A program made the translations under genes and the position numbers. The notes under the pieces are model-generated. The model was not told the DNA's origin and ran no database searches. It saw only the letters and a program-made list of their open reading frames with translations. A stretch of 48,535 nt of DNA from Microseira wollei NIES-4236. GTDB taxonomy: Bacteria > Cyanobacteriota > Cyanobacteriia > Cyanobacteriales > Aerosakkonemataceae. The stretch spans positions 1-48,535 of the forward strand of contig NZ_BLAY01000065.1 of the NCBI RefSeq assembly GCF_020521235.1, given 5' to 3'. Positions 16,720 through 24,317 of the stretch are shown piece by piece (the first letter of the stretch is position 1; each line of letters begins with the position of its first letter).

Positions 16720-16956
16720 CTAACGTAGACTCTCTATGCGTGACTTGGAGATAAAGATTTCCTGAAAATTATTCAACTGGGCAATATTTAAGTCCAGATG
16801 GCTAGGTTCGGTCAGTCGCGCGTTCGCTTGATGCCCACACCCCGCTGGCGCATCGTGCTTAGCTTGATCGTAATCAAGCAGGCAAAGGAAAACCTGTATC
16901 TGCTGAGCGATTTCTGCTATTTTTTGTTCCGGCTCGGTCACTGGTGTTTGAACCAC
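16720..16956 (-). CDS. Hypothetical small protein
   Basis: The 78 residues start MVQTPVTEPEQKIAEIAQQIQVFL, which is helical and credible as a protein N-terminus. From about residue 34 (DAPAGCGHQANARLTEPSHL) the composition becomes less convincing, and the frame may have been altered there. It shares orientation with the next small gene, 90 bp downstream. I do not recognise a family; it may be the damaged remnant of a longer helical protein. Confidence 0.35.
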   Translation of the reverse strand: MVQTPVTEPEQKIAEIAQQIQVFLCLLDYDQAKHDAPAGCGHQANARLTEPSHLDLNIAQLNNFQEIFISKSRIESLR

Positions 16957-17152
16957 TAGGTTAGGATTATTGTAACGATAATTTAATATTCTTCCCAGCT
17001 TGGCTCGTATCCCGGCGCAGCGGTTGCGCTAAAAGCTAGAACGCACTAAGATGAAGCCCAACGCTGTAGCCCCCCAAGTAGCCGGTGTTACAAAATTTTA
17101 ATAGGGTCTGGTGTTAAGTTGAAGGTCAATAACGGCAAGGAATATAGCCTCC

Positions 17153-17935
17153 GTGGTTTCTGTAGGGATTCAAATTGTTGAAGGTAATCCGCACCTGCGC
17201 TCGCTGCTCGGTTGGCACTTACAGCAGGCAGGATATCGCGTGCATCAATCCGCTAGCCTCTATCAAGCTAGGGAAGTTTTTCACATGCGCCAGCCAACGG
17301 TAGTAGTTCTCGATACCGAAGTGTCCGACGGGGATGCTTTAGAATTTTGCGGCTGGCTGCAACGGCAACAAATGCCATTCGTTCTCATGCTCTCTGCGCG
17401 CAACAGCGAAGCCGATATCGTCGCTGGATTGAAAGCAGGAGCAGATGATTACTTAACCAAGCCATTTGGCATCCAAGAGTTTTTGGCGCGGGTGGAGGCG
17501 CTGATTCGACGCCAGCGCGCGACGACTCCACCCGCTTACCTGGATTATGGCGATCTCAAAATTGACCTGGTGCAGCGCCGCGTCCGCTTCAAGGACGAAC
17601 TGGTAGATTTAACCCCCCAAGAATTTAGCCTGCTCTATGTCCTGGCTCAAGCTGGGGGAGTGCCTTTAAGTCGTTCGGAACTGTTACATAGAGCATGGCC
17701 CGATGCGATTGATAATCCGCGCACGATAGACACCCACGTCCTCTCCCTGCGAAAGAAACTGGAAACCGATCCCCGGCAACCTAGTTTAATTCAAACCGTC
17801 CGTAACGTGGGATACCGTTTTAACCCGGATTTTCTCAACCTGAATCAAACTCAAGGGGATGAATCTGTCAATAACAAAAAGCCTCCTACTCCTGGCACGC
17901 CTAGCATGGTCGCATTAGACGGTAATTGGCGGTGA
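17153..17935 (+). CDS. nblR: OmpR-type response regulator, NblR-like
   Basis: The 260-residue protein has a receiver domain (about 5-118) with Asp54 and Lys103 (LTKPFG), and an OmpR winged-helix domain (about 128-225). The helix block IDLTPQEFSLLYVLAQ is clear in the latter. The wording HLRSLLGWHLQQAGYRV and the strong RTIDTHVLSLRKKLETDPRQPSLIQTVRNVGYRF block resemble NblR, which controls phycobilisome degradation under nutrient stress. The first strand reads QIVEGNPH, so one of the two acidic-pocket residues that bind Mg2+ is a glycine. The start is GTG at 17153. A 35-residue polar tail is variable. Identity as NblR is likely, not certain. Confidence 0.72.
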   Translation: MVSVGIQIVEGNPHLRSLLGWHLQQAGYRVHQSASLYQAREVFHMRQPTVVVLDTEVSDGDALEFCGWLQRQQMPFVLMLSARNSEADIVAGLKAGADDYLTKPFGIQEFLARVEALIRRQRATTPPAYLDYGDLKIDLVQRRVRFKDELVDLTPQEFSLLYVLAQAGGVPLSRSELLHRAWPDAIDNPRTIDTHVLSLRKKLETDPRQPSLIQTVRNVGYRFNPDFLNLNQTQGDESVNNKKPPTPGTPSMVALDGNWR

Positions 17936-17936
17936 A

Positions 17937-18006
17937 AATTTGAGATTTGAGATTGTAGATTTGAGATTTAATTTAAATCTGCCATCTAAAATCTAAAATC
18001 TGCAAT
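17937..18006. repeat. AATCTGCAATCT-type intergenic repeat, copy 4
   Basis: GATTTGAGATTGTAGATTTGAGATT is followed by inverted ATCTAAAATCTAAAATCTGCAATT. It lies exactly between the convergent ends of the response regulator and the ABC ATPase gene, the position expected for a two-way terminator. Confidence 0.6.
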
Positions 18007-18011
18007 TATTT

Positions 18012-18809
18012 TCACTCCCATTCTTGGGCAGCAAGCCGTTCTAATTCAATTAAAGTTGCGCGCAGTTGCAGCCAGTCTACTTGAGTCGCTGGTAAATCTT
18101 GAACCAGTTGACCTTGTTGTAAGCGTAAAACTCGCGTACAAAATTGCTGCGCCTGTTCTAGTTGCTGATTGACCATTAAAATTGTGGTTTGTTCGCGTTC
18201 CTGTAACTGTTGCAGTAGGTTTAAAACAAAAGAAGCACGACCAACATCGAGGGCAGAAGTTGGTTCGTCTAAGAGTAAAATTTTAGGTTGAATGACTAAG
18301 GCACGGGCGTAAGCTACCAGCTGTCGCTGTCCGGCAGATAGTTGCACCTCCGTGCGTCCTAGCCAGTCTTGCGGGATGCGTAGCTGTTCGATCCAATAAG
18401 CTAGACGTTCTTGTATCTGCTGTTGCTCTAGGCGGCGTAAAACTAAGGGATAGGCGATCGCTTCCCGTACCGTCATCCCCAAAAGTTTAGCTTCTTGCAT
18501 CAGTAAAGTCACTTGCTGGCGCAACTGAATCGCCGGAATTTTACGGATATCTCGCTCTTCCAAATAAATCGATCCCTTGGTGGGTTCGCTGAGTCGGTTT
18601 AACAGCCGCAAAAGCGAAGTTTTCCCCGCACCCGATGGCCCTATTATGGCAATTCGTTCTCCTGAAAAAACTTCAAAGGATATATTTTGGAGCAAATAAG
18701 ATAAACCGACTGGCGCAGCTAAGCTGACGCCTTCTACTTGCAATTGCGGATTGTTTCTGCTATTCAAAATCAAGGTAATCCTGGGTTTAAATTTGTTTGT
18801 AGTAAGCAC
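18012..18809 (-). CDS. ABC transporter ATP-binding protein (FetA/YbbL-like), H-loop altered
   Basis: This is the nucleotide-binding subunit of an ABC transporter. Visible motifs are Walker A GPSGAGKT (57-64), Q-loop Gln105 (LLMQEAK), signature LSAGQ (157-161) and Walker B with D-loop LLLDEPTSALD (178-188). The H-loop reads LMVNQQLEQ, with Gln near 214 where His is normal. The first residues (MLTTNKFKP) come from a 65-bp tandem repeat. The true start is therefore probably a TTG just inside, near LNSRNNPQLQVEGVSL. Together with the absence of a linked permease, substrate assignment is weak. FetA/YbbL-type ATPases have a similar short form. Confidence 0.8.
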   Translation of the reverse strand: MLTTNKFKPRITLILNSRNNPQLQVEGVSLAAPVGLSYLLQNISFEVFSGERIAIIGPSGAGKTSLLRLLNRLSEPTKGSIYLEERDIRKIPAIQLRQQVTLLMQEAKLLGMTVREAIAYPLVLRRLEQQQIQERLAYWIEQLRIPQDWLGRTEVQLSAGQRQLVAYARALVIQPKILLLDEPTSALDVGRASFVLNLLQQLQEREQTTILMVNQQLEQAQQFCTRVLRLQQGQLVQDLPATQVDWLQLRATLIELERLAAQEWE

Positions 18810-18903
18810 TTTAGTGCTAAATTCCTTACTACGAACTGGGTAATCCTGGGTTTAAATTTGTTTGTAGTAAGCACTTTAGTGCTAAATTCCTTACTACGAA
18901 CTA
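18774..18903. repeat. 65-bp hairpin unit in perfect tandem duplication
   Basis: The unit running from GGTAATCCTGGG to TACTACGAACTG occurs at 18774-18838 and 18839-18903, 64 of 65 bases identical. Each copy contains GTAGTAAG...CTTACTAC and AGCACTTTAGTGCT inverted repeats. The first copy supplies the apparent start of the ABC ATPase and the last 3 bases supply the TAG of the next gene. Confidence 0.85.
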
Positions 18904-19488
18904 GGTGAGCTTACCCAAACTCATAGCTGTCAAGATTGTCCAAGCATCTACTAATAACAACAACAAGGTAAATCCTAACAAAATTAAATACATCCAAGGC
19001 TGTGATAACGGACGAATATCTGTTGTATCGATGCCTGTTTTTGCTTGCACTTGCCTCACCATTTGGGCAAATCCTACCACGCGCATCGGCAGCAAGTAAG
19101 CTTGACCAGATTGACTGAGAAAATAATAAACTAGCCCGCCTTGTCCAGTGGAACGCATTTTCAAATCTTTTACATCTGTCCAAGGTAGCGACCAACCTTT
19201 ACGAAAAAAGCGAGGAACCCAGCGGGGATAGGTTACCTGAATTTGTTGCCGATCTAAAATCACCCGTTCGCATAAGGCGGCATATAAGGCAACTAACCCC
19301 ATGGCAATCCCTAACCATAAAATAGCTGAGGGGACGGGTGCTGCGGTTGCTTGTGCCAACAAAAAGGGTAAGGGAAGTGTGAGAGCGACATACAGACACA
19401 ATAAGGTAATTCGGATCAATGGAGATATGCGGAAGACAGAAGCTGACTCTGTTTCTGATGAGAGTTGATTCACTGGTTTGGTTGACAC
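18901..19488 (-). CDS. Membrane protein with a PH-like soluble domain, conserved in cyanobacteria
   Basis: The 195 residues have three hydrophobic segments, about 25-46, 55-73 and 165-190. Between the second and third lies a soluble beta-rich part (RVILDRQQIQVTYPRWVPRFFRKGWSLPWTDV). This resembles membrane-bound PH-like domains in which WxLPWTDV often occurs. Function unknown. The stop codon falls on the boundary of the 65-bp duplicated repeat. It is on the same strand as, and upstream of, the ABC ATPase, and its ATG at 19488 lies near the divergent cytochrome gene. Confidence 0.7.
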   Translation of the reverse strand: MSTKPVNQLSSETESASVFRISPLIRITLLCLYVALTLPLPFLLAQATAAPVPSAILWLGIAMGLVALYAALCERVILDRQQIQVTYPRWVPRFFRKGWSLPWTDVKDLKMRSTGQGGLVYYFLSQSGQAYLLPMRVVGFAQMVRQVQAKTGIDTTDIRPLSQPWMYLILLGFTLLLLLVDAWTILTAMSLGKLT

Positions 19489-19595
19489 TGTAGAATATTA
19501 GCTGACTTTCTTAACAATTTAACGGGTGCGGGCGCTCGCGGCAACAACCATGAAATAACCCTGACAAACTCGATTAAACTTATTTATATAAATTT

Positions 19596-19600
19596 AGGAG
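19596..19600 (+). promoter_or_regulatory. AGGAG ribosome-binding site that selects a TTG start
   Basis: AGGAG lies 7 bases before TTG at 19608. The next in-frame ATG is 12 codons further on and would remove most of the signal peptide, so the TTG is the likely start. Confidence 0.7.
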
Positions 19601-19607
19601 AATTGCC

Positions 19608-19943
19608 TTGAAAAGATGGTTCATTGTTGGATGGGGTGCGCTGATGGTTTGGACTCACGTTTTAACTTCCCCTGTCCTTGCCGCAGATACCGCCAACGGC
19701 GCTAAACTTTTTGAAGTTCACTGTGTCGGTTGTCACGTTAACGGTGGCAATATTATCCGGCGGAATAAGACGCTTAAACTTAAAACATTAGAACGCAACA
19801 AAGTCAATACAATTGATGCGATCGCTACCCTAGTCGCCAACGGCAAAGCCAATATGTCCGCCTACAAAGATCGTTTAACCCAACCTGAAATTGAGGATGT
19901 TTCCGCTTACGTTCTAGAACAAGCAAACAAAGGCTGGCGATAA
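19608..19943 (+). CDS. Cytochrome c6-like protein
   Basis: This is a small soluble c-type cytochrome of the thylakoid lumen or periplasm. The first 25 residues form a signal peptide (MKRWFIVGWGALMVWTHVLT, then SPVLA). Haem attachment is CVGCH (39-43) and the axial methionine is Met83 in GKANMSAYKD. The core wording (NIIRRNKTLKLKTLERN) is that of c6-like proteins related to PetJ2/c6C rather than classical PetJ. Its redox partner is unknown. It has a TTG start with a strong ribosome-binding site. Confidence 0.87.
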   Translation: MKRWFIVGWGALMVWTHVLTSPVLAADTANGAKLFEVHCVGCHVNGGNIIRRNKTLKLKTLERNKVNTIDAIATLVANGKANMSAYKDRLTQPEIEDVSAYVLEQANKGWR

Positions 19944-19944
19944 A

Positions 19945-20427
19945 TCAAGGTAAATATTTCTGTACCACGTCCCACCCAGTTAGGGAAACCAAGACAAAGC
20001 CGACAAAAAGAACAAAATTCGTTGCAATGTGAAAAGGTCGCGCCCAAGGAAATTGGGGGCTAATCAGGATGGCGCTGCCTGCCGATAATAAAACTAATCC
20101 AACTACTGCTAACCCAGCGGGTAGGTGGGAGGAATGACCCAGGGTGCCGTAGTGACCCAAAGTACCCACGATGCCAATGGTTAGGAGTAGAAGTACTAGA
20201 CCCACCATAATGCTGCCTGTAGTGTAGTGCAGCGATCGCAGCCAGCTAGGTTTTTGCCTGCCAGAGGTGCGGGTATAAAACATCCAAATCCCCGATAAGG
20301 CTAGCAACAGATATGCCGCGATCGACAATCCCATCGACCAGGCGGCAATTTTCCATAACCAAATAAAATCAGGTAAATTCACAAATTGGGTAATAGGTAA
20401 TCGGTAATGGGTAGTGGGAAGCTTCAT
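19945..20427 (-). CDS. DUF4079-like integral membrane protein
   Basis: This protein of about 160 residues has four membrane helices, roughly 25-50, 66-90, 103-125 and 136-155. LRSHY-type blocks (WLRSLHYTTGSIMVGLVLLLL) match the DUF4079 family of cyanobacteria and plastids, from memory. Function is unknown. The annotated N-terminus MKLPTTHYRLPITQF is encoded by a heptameric TAATGGG-type repeat; a GTG start at VNLPDFIWLWK is equally possible. It converges with the cytochrome gene, with one base between stops. Confidence 0.75.
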   Translation of the reverse strand: MKLPTTHYRLPITQFVNLPDFIWLWKIAAWSMGLSIAAYLLLALSGIWMFYTRTSGRQKPSWLRSLHYTTGSIMVGLVLLLLTIGIVGTLGHYGTLGHSSHLPAGLAVVGLVLLSAGSAILISPQFPWARPFHIATNFVLFVGFVLVSLTGWDVVQKYLP

Positions 20428-20524
20428 GCTTCGACCCTACTAGCAGAGGACTTACGCAACGTCTCTATATGTAGGGTGCATCAAGAGCGGTGTACGGCAC
20501 CATCTCTACCATATCTGGAGTTGC

Positions 20525-20583
20525 GGCGATTGTCCTGTAGCAATCGCCAGCACAAAAATAGGGCTGCTCGAGCAAAGCAGCCC
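20525..20583. repeat. Two adjacent perfect hairpins
   Basis: GGCGATTG (20525-20532) pairs with CAATCGCC (20541-20548), and GGGCTGCT (20561-20568) pairs with AGCAGCCC (20576-20583). They occupy the gap of about 190 bp between the membrane protein gene and a tnpB element. No T-run follows, so they are not obvious terminators. Confidence 0.55.
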
Positions 20584-20619
20584 CAGCAGTCATAAAAACG
20601 GAAATTTTAACGAAAATGT

Positions 20620-21971
20620 CGCCGAAGTCCCCGTCCTTCTGAAGGCGGGGATCGATAGCGACAAACTATCTCAGACGCTCACGAGAGCGAATCCACATTT
20701 CTTAGATTTGTGCTATCCTGTTACTGTAAATGTTATATTCCAGTAATGCTTATAAAAGTAGTAAAAGTTCGCTTATATCCAACCAACGAGCAGCAGCACC
20801 AGTTATCCAAGATATTTGGGTGTTGTCGATGGTGGTGGAACTTTGCACTAAACAAAAGTATTGAGGAATATAAAGCAACGGGTAAAGGTTTAGGGCAGTC
20901 AGCCTTGAATGCTTTACTTCCAAAGCTCAAAAAAGACAAGGAAACTGAATGGTTGGGTGAGTGTTACAGCCAAGTTTTACAAGCAACAACACTCAACTTA
21001 ACCGTAGCCTACAAAAACTTTTTTGATGGACGTGCTGGATTTCCTAATTTCAAATCTAAGAAAGGTAAACAGTCTGCCAAATATCCTCAAAACGTAAAAG
21101 TTAAAGATGGCGTTGTCAAATTACCGGGAAATATTGGGGAAATCAAAGCCTCTATTCATCGTCCTATAGACGGCCAAATCAAAACCGTAACCGTCAGTAA
21201 AACACCATCGGGTAAATATTTTGCCTCTATCTTATTTGAAGCAGAAGGCGAAACTCCTAAAACTGCTGACGGCAAAATTTATGGGATTGACTTAGGGGTA
21301 AAACATTTTGCTGTAGTTACAGACGGTGAAAAGGTTTCCAAGTATGACAACCCGAAGCATTTAGCTAAACATGAAAAGAACCTAAAACGCAAACTTCAAA
21401 AACTTTCTCGCAAAAAAGAAGAAAGTAACTCTAGAAACAAATACCGCTTCCTTGTAGCTAAAGTTCATGAACGAGTAGCCAACGCGAGGCAGGATTTTCT
21501 ACACAAACTTAGTCATAAGTTGACCAGCGATAGCCAAGCTGTGATAGTCGAAAATCTTCATGTTAAAGGCATGGTAAGGAATCATAATTTAGCTAAAGCC
21601 ATATCTGATTGTGGATGGGGAATGTTTGTCAATTTCCTAGCTTATAAACTTGAACGCAAAGGCGGAAAGCTTGTTGAAATTGATAGATTCTTTCCCAGTT
21701 CCAAACTCTGCTCTAATTGTTACCATCAAATGTCCCAAATGCCATTAGATGTGAGGGCATGGACTTGCCCTAATTGCAAAACGCATCATGACAGGGATGG
21801 GAATGCCGCAACGAACATTAGAGCAGAAGGAATCAGAATCCTAAAGACGGATGGAACAGCCGTTTCTGCCGTAGGAGGGGGAGTAAGACCAAAACTTGGA
21901 CGATCGTCCAAGTTGAGGCATTCCCCTGTGAGTACGGAAGCTCCGCCCTCTTACAGGGCGGAGTAGTTCAC
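20620..21971 (+). mobile_element. Solo-tnpB (IS1341-type) IS200/IS605 element, copy B
   Basis: The left side has the hairpin TCCCCGTCCTT-CTG-AAGGCGGGGA (20628-20651). The right side has a perfect 9-bp hairpin CTCCGCCCT (21941-21949) with AGGGCGGAG (21955-21963), then TAGTTCAC. The same right terminal sequence GTAGTTCACTC occurs in copy A. There is no tnpA. The exact left end is not determinable by eye. Confidence 0.72.
20746..21966 (+). CDS. tnpB: TnpB RNA-guided nuclease, solo IS1341-type, copy B
   Basis: From ATG 20746 the 406-residue protein begins MLIKVVKVRLYPTNEQQHQL. The frame can be extended to GTG 20710 but without family support. Catalytic acids Asp182 (YGIDLGV), Glu269 (VENLHVKGM) and Asp351 (HDRDGNAATNI) are intact. 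The zinc-finger cysteines are 322, 325, 341 and 344. The protein is clearly related to copy A but the DNA has diverged strongly, so these are two separate element lineages. The 3' end of the gene overlaps the predicted guide-RNA scaffold and the right-end hairpin. A guide, if made, would read the bases right after TTCAC, inside the neighbouring DUF1830 gene. Confidence 0.93.
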   Translation: MLIKVVKVRLYPTNEQQHQLSKIFGCCRWWWNFALNKSIEEYKATGKGLGQSALNALLPKLKKDKETEWLGECYSQVLQATTLNLTVAYKNFFDGRAGFPNFKSKKGKQSAKYPQNVKVKDGVVKLPGNIGEIKASIHRPIDGQIKTVTVSKTPSGKYFASILFEAEGETPKTADGKIYGIDLGVKHFAVVTDGEKVSKYDNPKHLAKHEKNLKRKLQKLSRKKEESNSRNKYRFLVAKVHERVANARQDFLHKLSHKLTSDSQAVIVENLHVKGMVRNHNLAKAISDCGWGMFVNFLAYKLERKGGKLVEIDRFFPSSKLCSNCYHQMSQMPLDVRAWTCPNCKTHHDRDGNAATNIRAEGIRILKTDGTAVSAVGGGVRPKLGRSSKLRHSPVSTEAPPSYRAE

Positions 21972-22357
21972 TCTACAGCCACTAAAACGGGTGATGTTAA
22001 AGATGCTGTTTTGTCTAAAGTTTTGTTTGTTTTTTCTGACTTTTGATGGAAAGCGATGGTTGCTTCGACTTTTTGACTTGCCTCGCTCGAGACTTGGGGT
22101 TGTTCCTCGACTCGTAAGCGATCGCACGGTATCTTATCCGATAAGATGGCACTCGCCATCATACCCGAATGAATTTCCAGCAGCGCCTCAGATATTGTTT
22201 CAAACATGAGGCGTTGGCCCGGAAACACCACCCGCTCGAAGTACCAGTTGGGAACGTTGGTAATCCGAACAACTTGAACCTTGCTCGTCGCATTCACGTA
22301 GCAACAGAGGATGCGATCGCTCGAGTTAGGCGGTAAGGGATCAAGGATTTGAGCCAT
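21968..22357 (-). CDS. DUF1830 family protein, 3' end altered by the tnpB element
   Basis: Cyanobacterial DUF1830 protein, function unknown. The pattern AQILDPLPPNSSDRILCCYVN, IQVVRITNVPNWYFERVVFPGQRL and HSGMMASAILSDKIPC is clear. I chose ATG 22357 (MAQILDP); the frame extends to TTG 22381. The family core is about 80-90 residues and here a tail of about 40 polar residues follows. The stop TGA (21968-21970) lies inside the TTCAC end of the tnpB element. The natural C-terminus was therefore changed or shortened by the insertion. Confidence 0.83.
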   Translation of the reverse strand: MAQILDPLPPNSSDRILCCYVNATSKVQVVRITNVPNWYFERVVFPGQRLMFETISEALLEIHSGMMASAILSDKIPCDRLRVEEQPQVSSEASQKVEATIAFHQKSEKTNKTLDKTASLTSPVLVAVE

Positions 22358-22661
22358 AGCTGCTAGGGTAACTGATGCCAAAACCGATTACATATGCACC
22401 TTAGCATTTTGCGATCCCCGTTGTTTGTAACTGTGACTACCAACAGGCCACTCCATAAGGATTCTACCGTAAAATCGGTCTTCCGATAGGTTAAGAATTT
22501 CTTATATATTTTACAAGTTGATACAAGCCCAACTAAGAAGCGGCGTCATTTTAAGCTGGCAGCGGGCAGATGAATAAACTCTGCGGTATCGTAAAGTTAT
22601 ATGAACGACAGGTTTAAAATTTTGATTAATGAGTGGCAACTCACCCATCCACTTACCCGCA

Positions 22662-24236
22662 ATGGCAAATCGAATTCTCTATGTCCGCCTCCCCTGCAAC
22701 CCCATCTTTCCCATCGGGGTTGTTTATCTTGCCGATCACCTGCATAAGTTATATCCAGAGGTAGAACAGCGCATCTTCGATTTGGGAACGGTGCCACCCC
22801 TAGATTTTGCCCCTGCCTTGGATACCTGTATAGATGAATTTCAACCCAACCTATTGGTATTTTCTTGGCGAGATATCCAAATTTATGCACCAGTGGGGGG
22901 TAGAGGTGGTAACCCACTCCAGCACGCCTTTGAGTTTTACTACGCCCCGAATCCTTTGATCAGATTGCGGGGAGCGCTGGGCGGGTTGCGCGTGACCACA
23001 GCCTACTATATGGAACTGTGGCGCAACCTGGGGTTAATCAAGCGGGGACTAAAACGCGCCAGAAAATACCAAAGCGATGCGCGTGCGGTTGTTGGCGGCG
23101 GTGCGGTGAGCGTATTCTACGAGCAATTGGGTAAAAGCTTGCCGAATGGGACAATTGTTTCGGTAGGCGAAGGCGAAACGTTGCTGGAAAAACTGTTGCG
23201 GGGGCAAGATTTTAGCAACGAAAGGTGTTATGTGGTGGGAGAGACAACACCGCGCGATCGCATGATCCACGAACCTCCCACCCCGATCGAAAAAACCGCC
23301 TGCAATTACGACTATATCGAAACCATCTGGCCGGAATTTCCATATTACCTGCAAGAGCAAGACTTTTACGTCGGCGTCCAAACCAAGCGCGGTTGTCCCC
23401 ACAACTGCTGCTACTGCGTTTACACCGTCATCGAAGGCAAACAAGTACGCATCAACCCCGCCGATGAAGTCGTCGCCGAGATGCGCCAATTATACGCTCG
23501 CGGCATCCGTAACTTCTGGTTTACCGACGCCCAGTTTATCCCAGCCAGGAAATTTATCGACGACGCCGTCGAACTGTTGCAAAAAATCCTCGACGCCGGG
23601 ATGAAAGATATCCACTGGGCAGCATACATTCGGGCAGATAATTTGACGCCCCAATTATGCGACTTGATGGTAAAAACCGGGATGAATTATTTTGAAATTG
23701 GCATTACCAGCGGGTCGCAGGAACTGGTACGGAAAATGCGGATGGGCTATAACCTCCGCACCGTCTTAGAAAACTGCCGCGACTTAAAAGCTGCCGGTTT
23801 CAACGACTTAGTTTCCGTCAATTACTCGTTCAACGTGATTGACGAACGTCCCGAAACGATTCGCCAAACTATCGCCTATCACCGCGAACTAGAGCGAATT
23901 TTTGGAGCCGATAAAGTCGAACCCGCAATCTTCTTCATCGGGTTACAACCCCACACCCATTTAGAAGAATATGCCTTTGAAAACAATATCCTCAAACCAG
24001 GCTACGATCCCATGAGCTTAATGCCTTGGACAGCCAAAAAACTCCTGTGGAACCCAGAACCATTAGGCTCATTCTTTGGGGAAGTTTGCTTGCAAGCTTG
24101 GCGACAAAATCCCAACGATTTTGGACGCGAAGTTATGAGAATATTAGAACAAAGACTCGGTTGTGCCGACTTAGAATCAGCACTCAATGCCCCCATCGCA
24201 ACCAAACAAAAACAGCTAGTAACAGCTAATCGCTAA
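22662..24236 (+). CDS. Radical SAM protein (cyanobacterial type linked to photosystem II high-light acclimation)
   Basis: From ATG 22662 (MANRILYVRLPCNPIFPIG) the product has 524 residues. The frame could also start at ATG 22629. The N-terminal part is a cobalamin-binding-like Rossmann region (GGGAVSVFYEQ...VSVGEGE). The radical SAM core follows with Cys245, Cys249 and Cys252 in GCPHNCCYC. The wording matches the group annotated as photosystem II high-light acclimation radical SAM proteins, from memory. The reaction is unknown. The last residues (KQKQLVTANR) come from a heptameric repeat that has run into the gene end. Confidence 0.8.
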   Translation: MANRILYVRLPCNPIFPIGVVYLADHLHKLYPEVEQRIFDLGTVPPLDFAPALDTCIDEFQPNLLVFSWRDIQIYAPVGGRGGNPLQHAFEFYYAPNPLIRLRGALGGLRVTTAYYMELWRNLGLIKRGLKRARKYQSDARAVVGGGAVSVFYEQLGKSLPNGTIVSVGEGETLLEKLLRGQDFSNERCYVVGETTPRDRMIHEPPTPIEKTACNYDYIETIWPEFPYYLQEQDFYVGVQTKRGCPHNCCYCVYTVIEGKQVRINPADEVVAEMRQLYARGIRNFWFTDAQFIPARKFIDDAVELLQKILDAGMKDIHWAAYIRADNLTPQLCDLMVKTGMNYFEIGITSGSQELVRKMRMGYNLRTVLENCRDLKAAGFNDLVSVNYSFNVIDERPETIRQTIAYHRELERIFGADKVEPAIFFIGLQPHTHLEEYAFENNILKPGYDPMSLMPWTAKKLLWNPEPLGSFFGEVCLQAWRQNPNDFGREVMRILEQRLGCADLESALNAPIATKQKQLVTANR

Positions 24237-24300
24237 TAGCTAATGGCTAATGGCTTAAGCAGCAATTGACCAGCCATTAGCAATTAGCAATTAGCAATCT
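24226..24300. repeat. Heptameric repeats, forward then inverted
   Basis: GCTAATCGCTAATAGCTAATGGCTAATGGC is followed after a short loop by CCATTAGCAATTAGCAATTAGCAATC, so the array forms a hairpin. It lies between the radical SAM stop and the DICT-protein start. Confidence 0.8.
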
Positions 24301-24317
24301 CCCTATTAGCAAAAACC

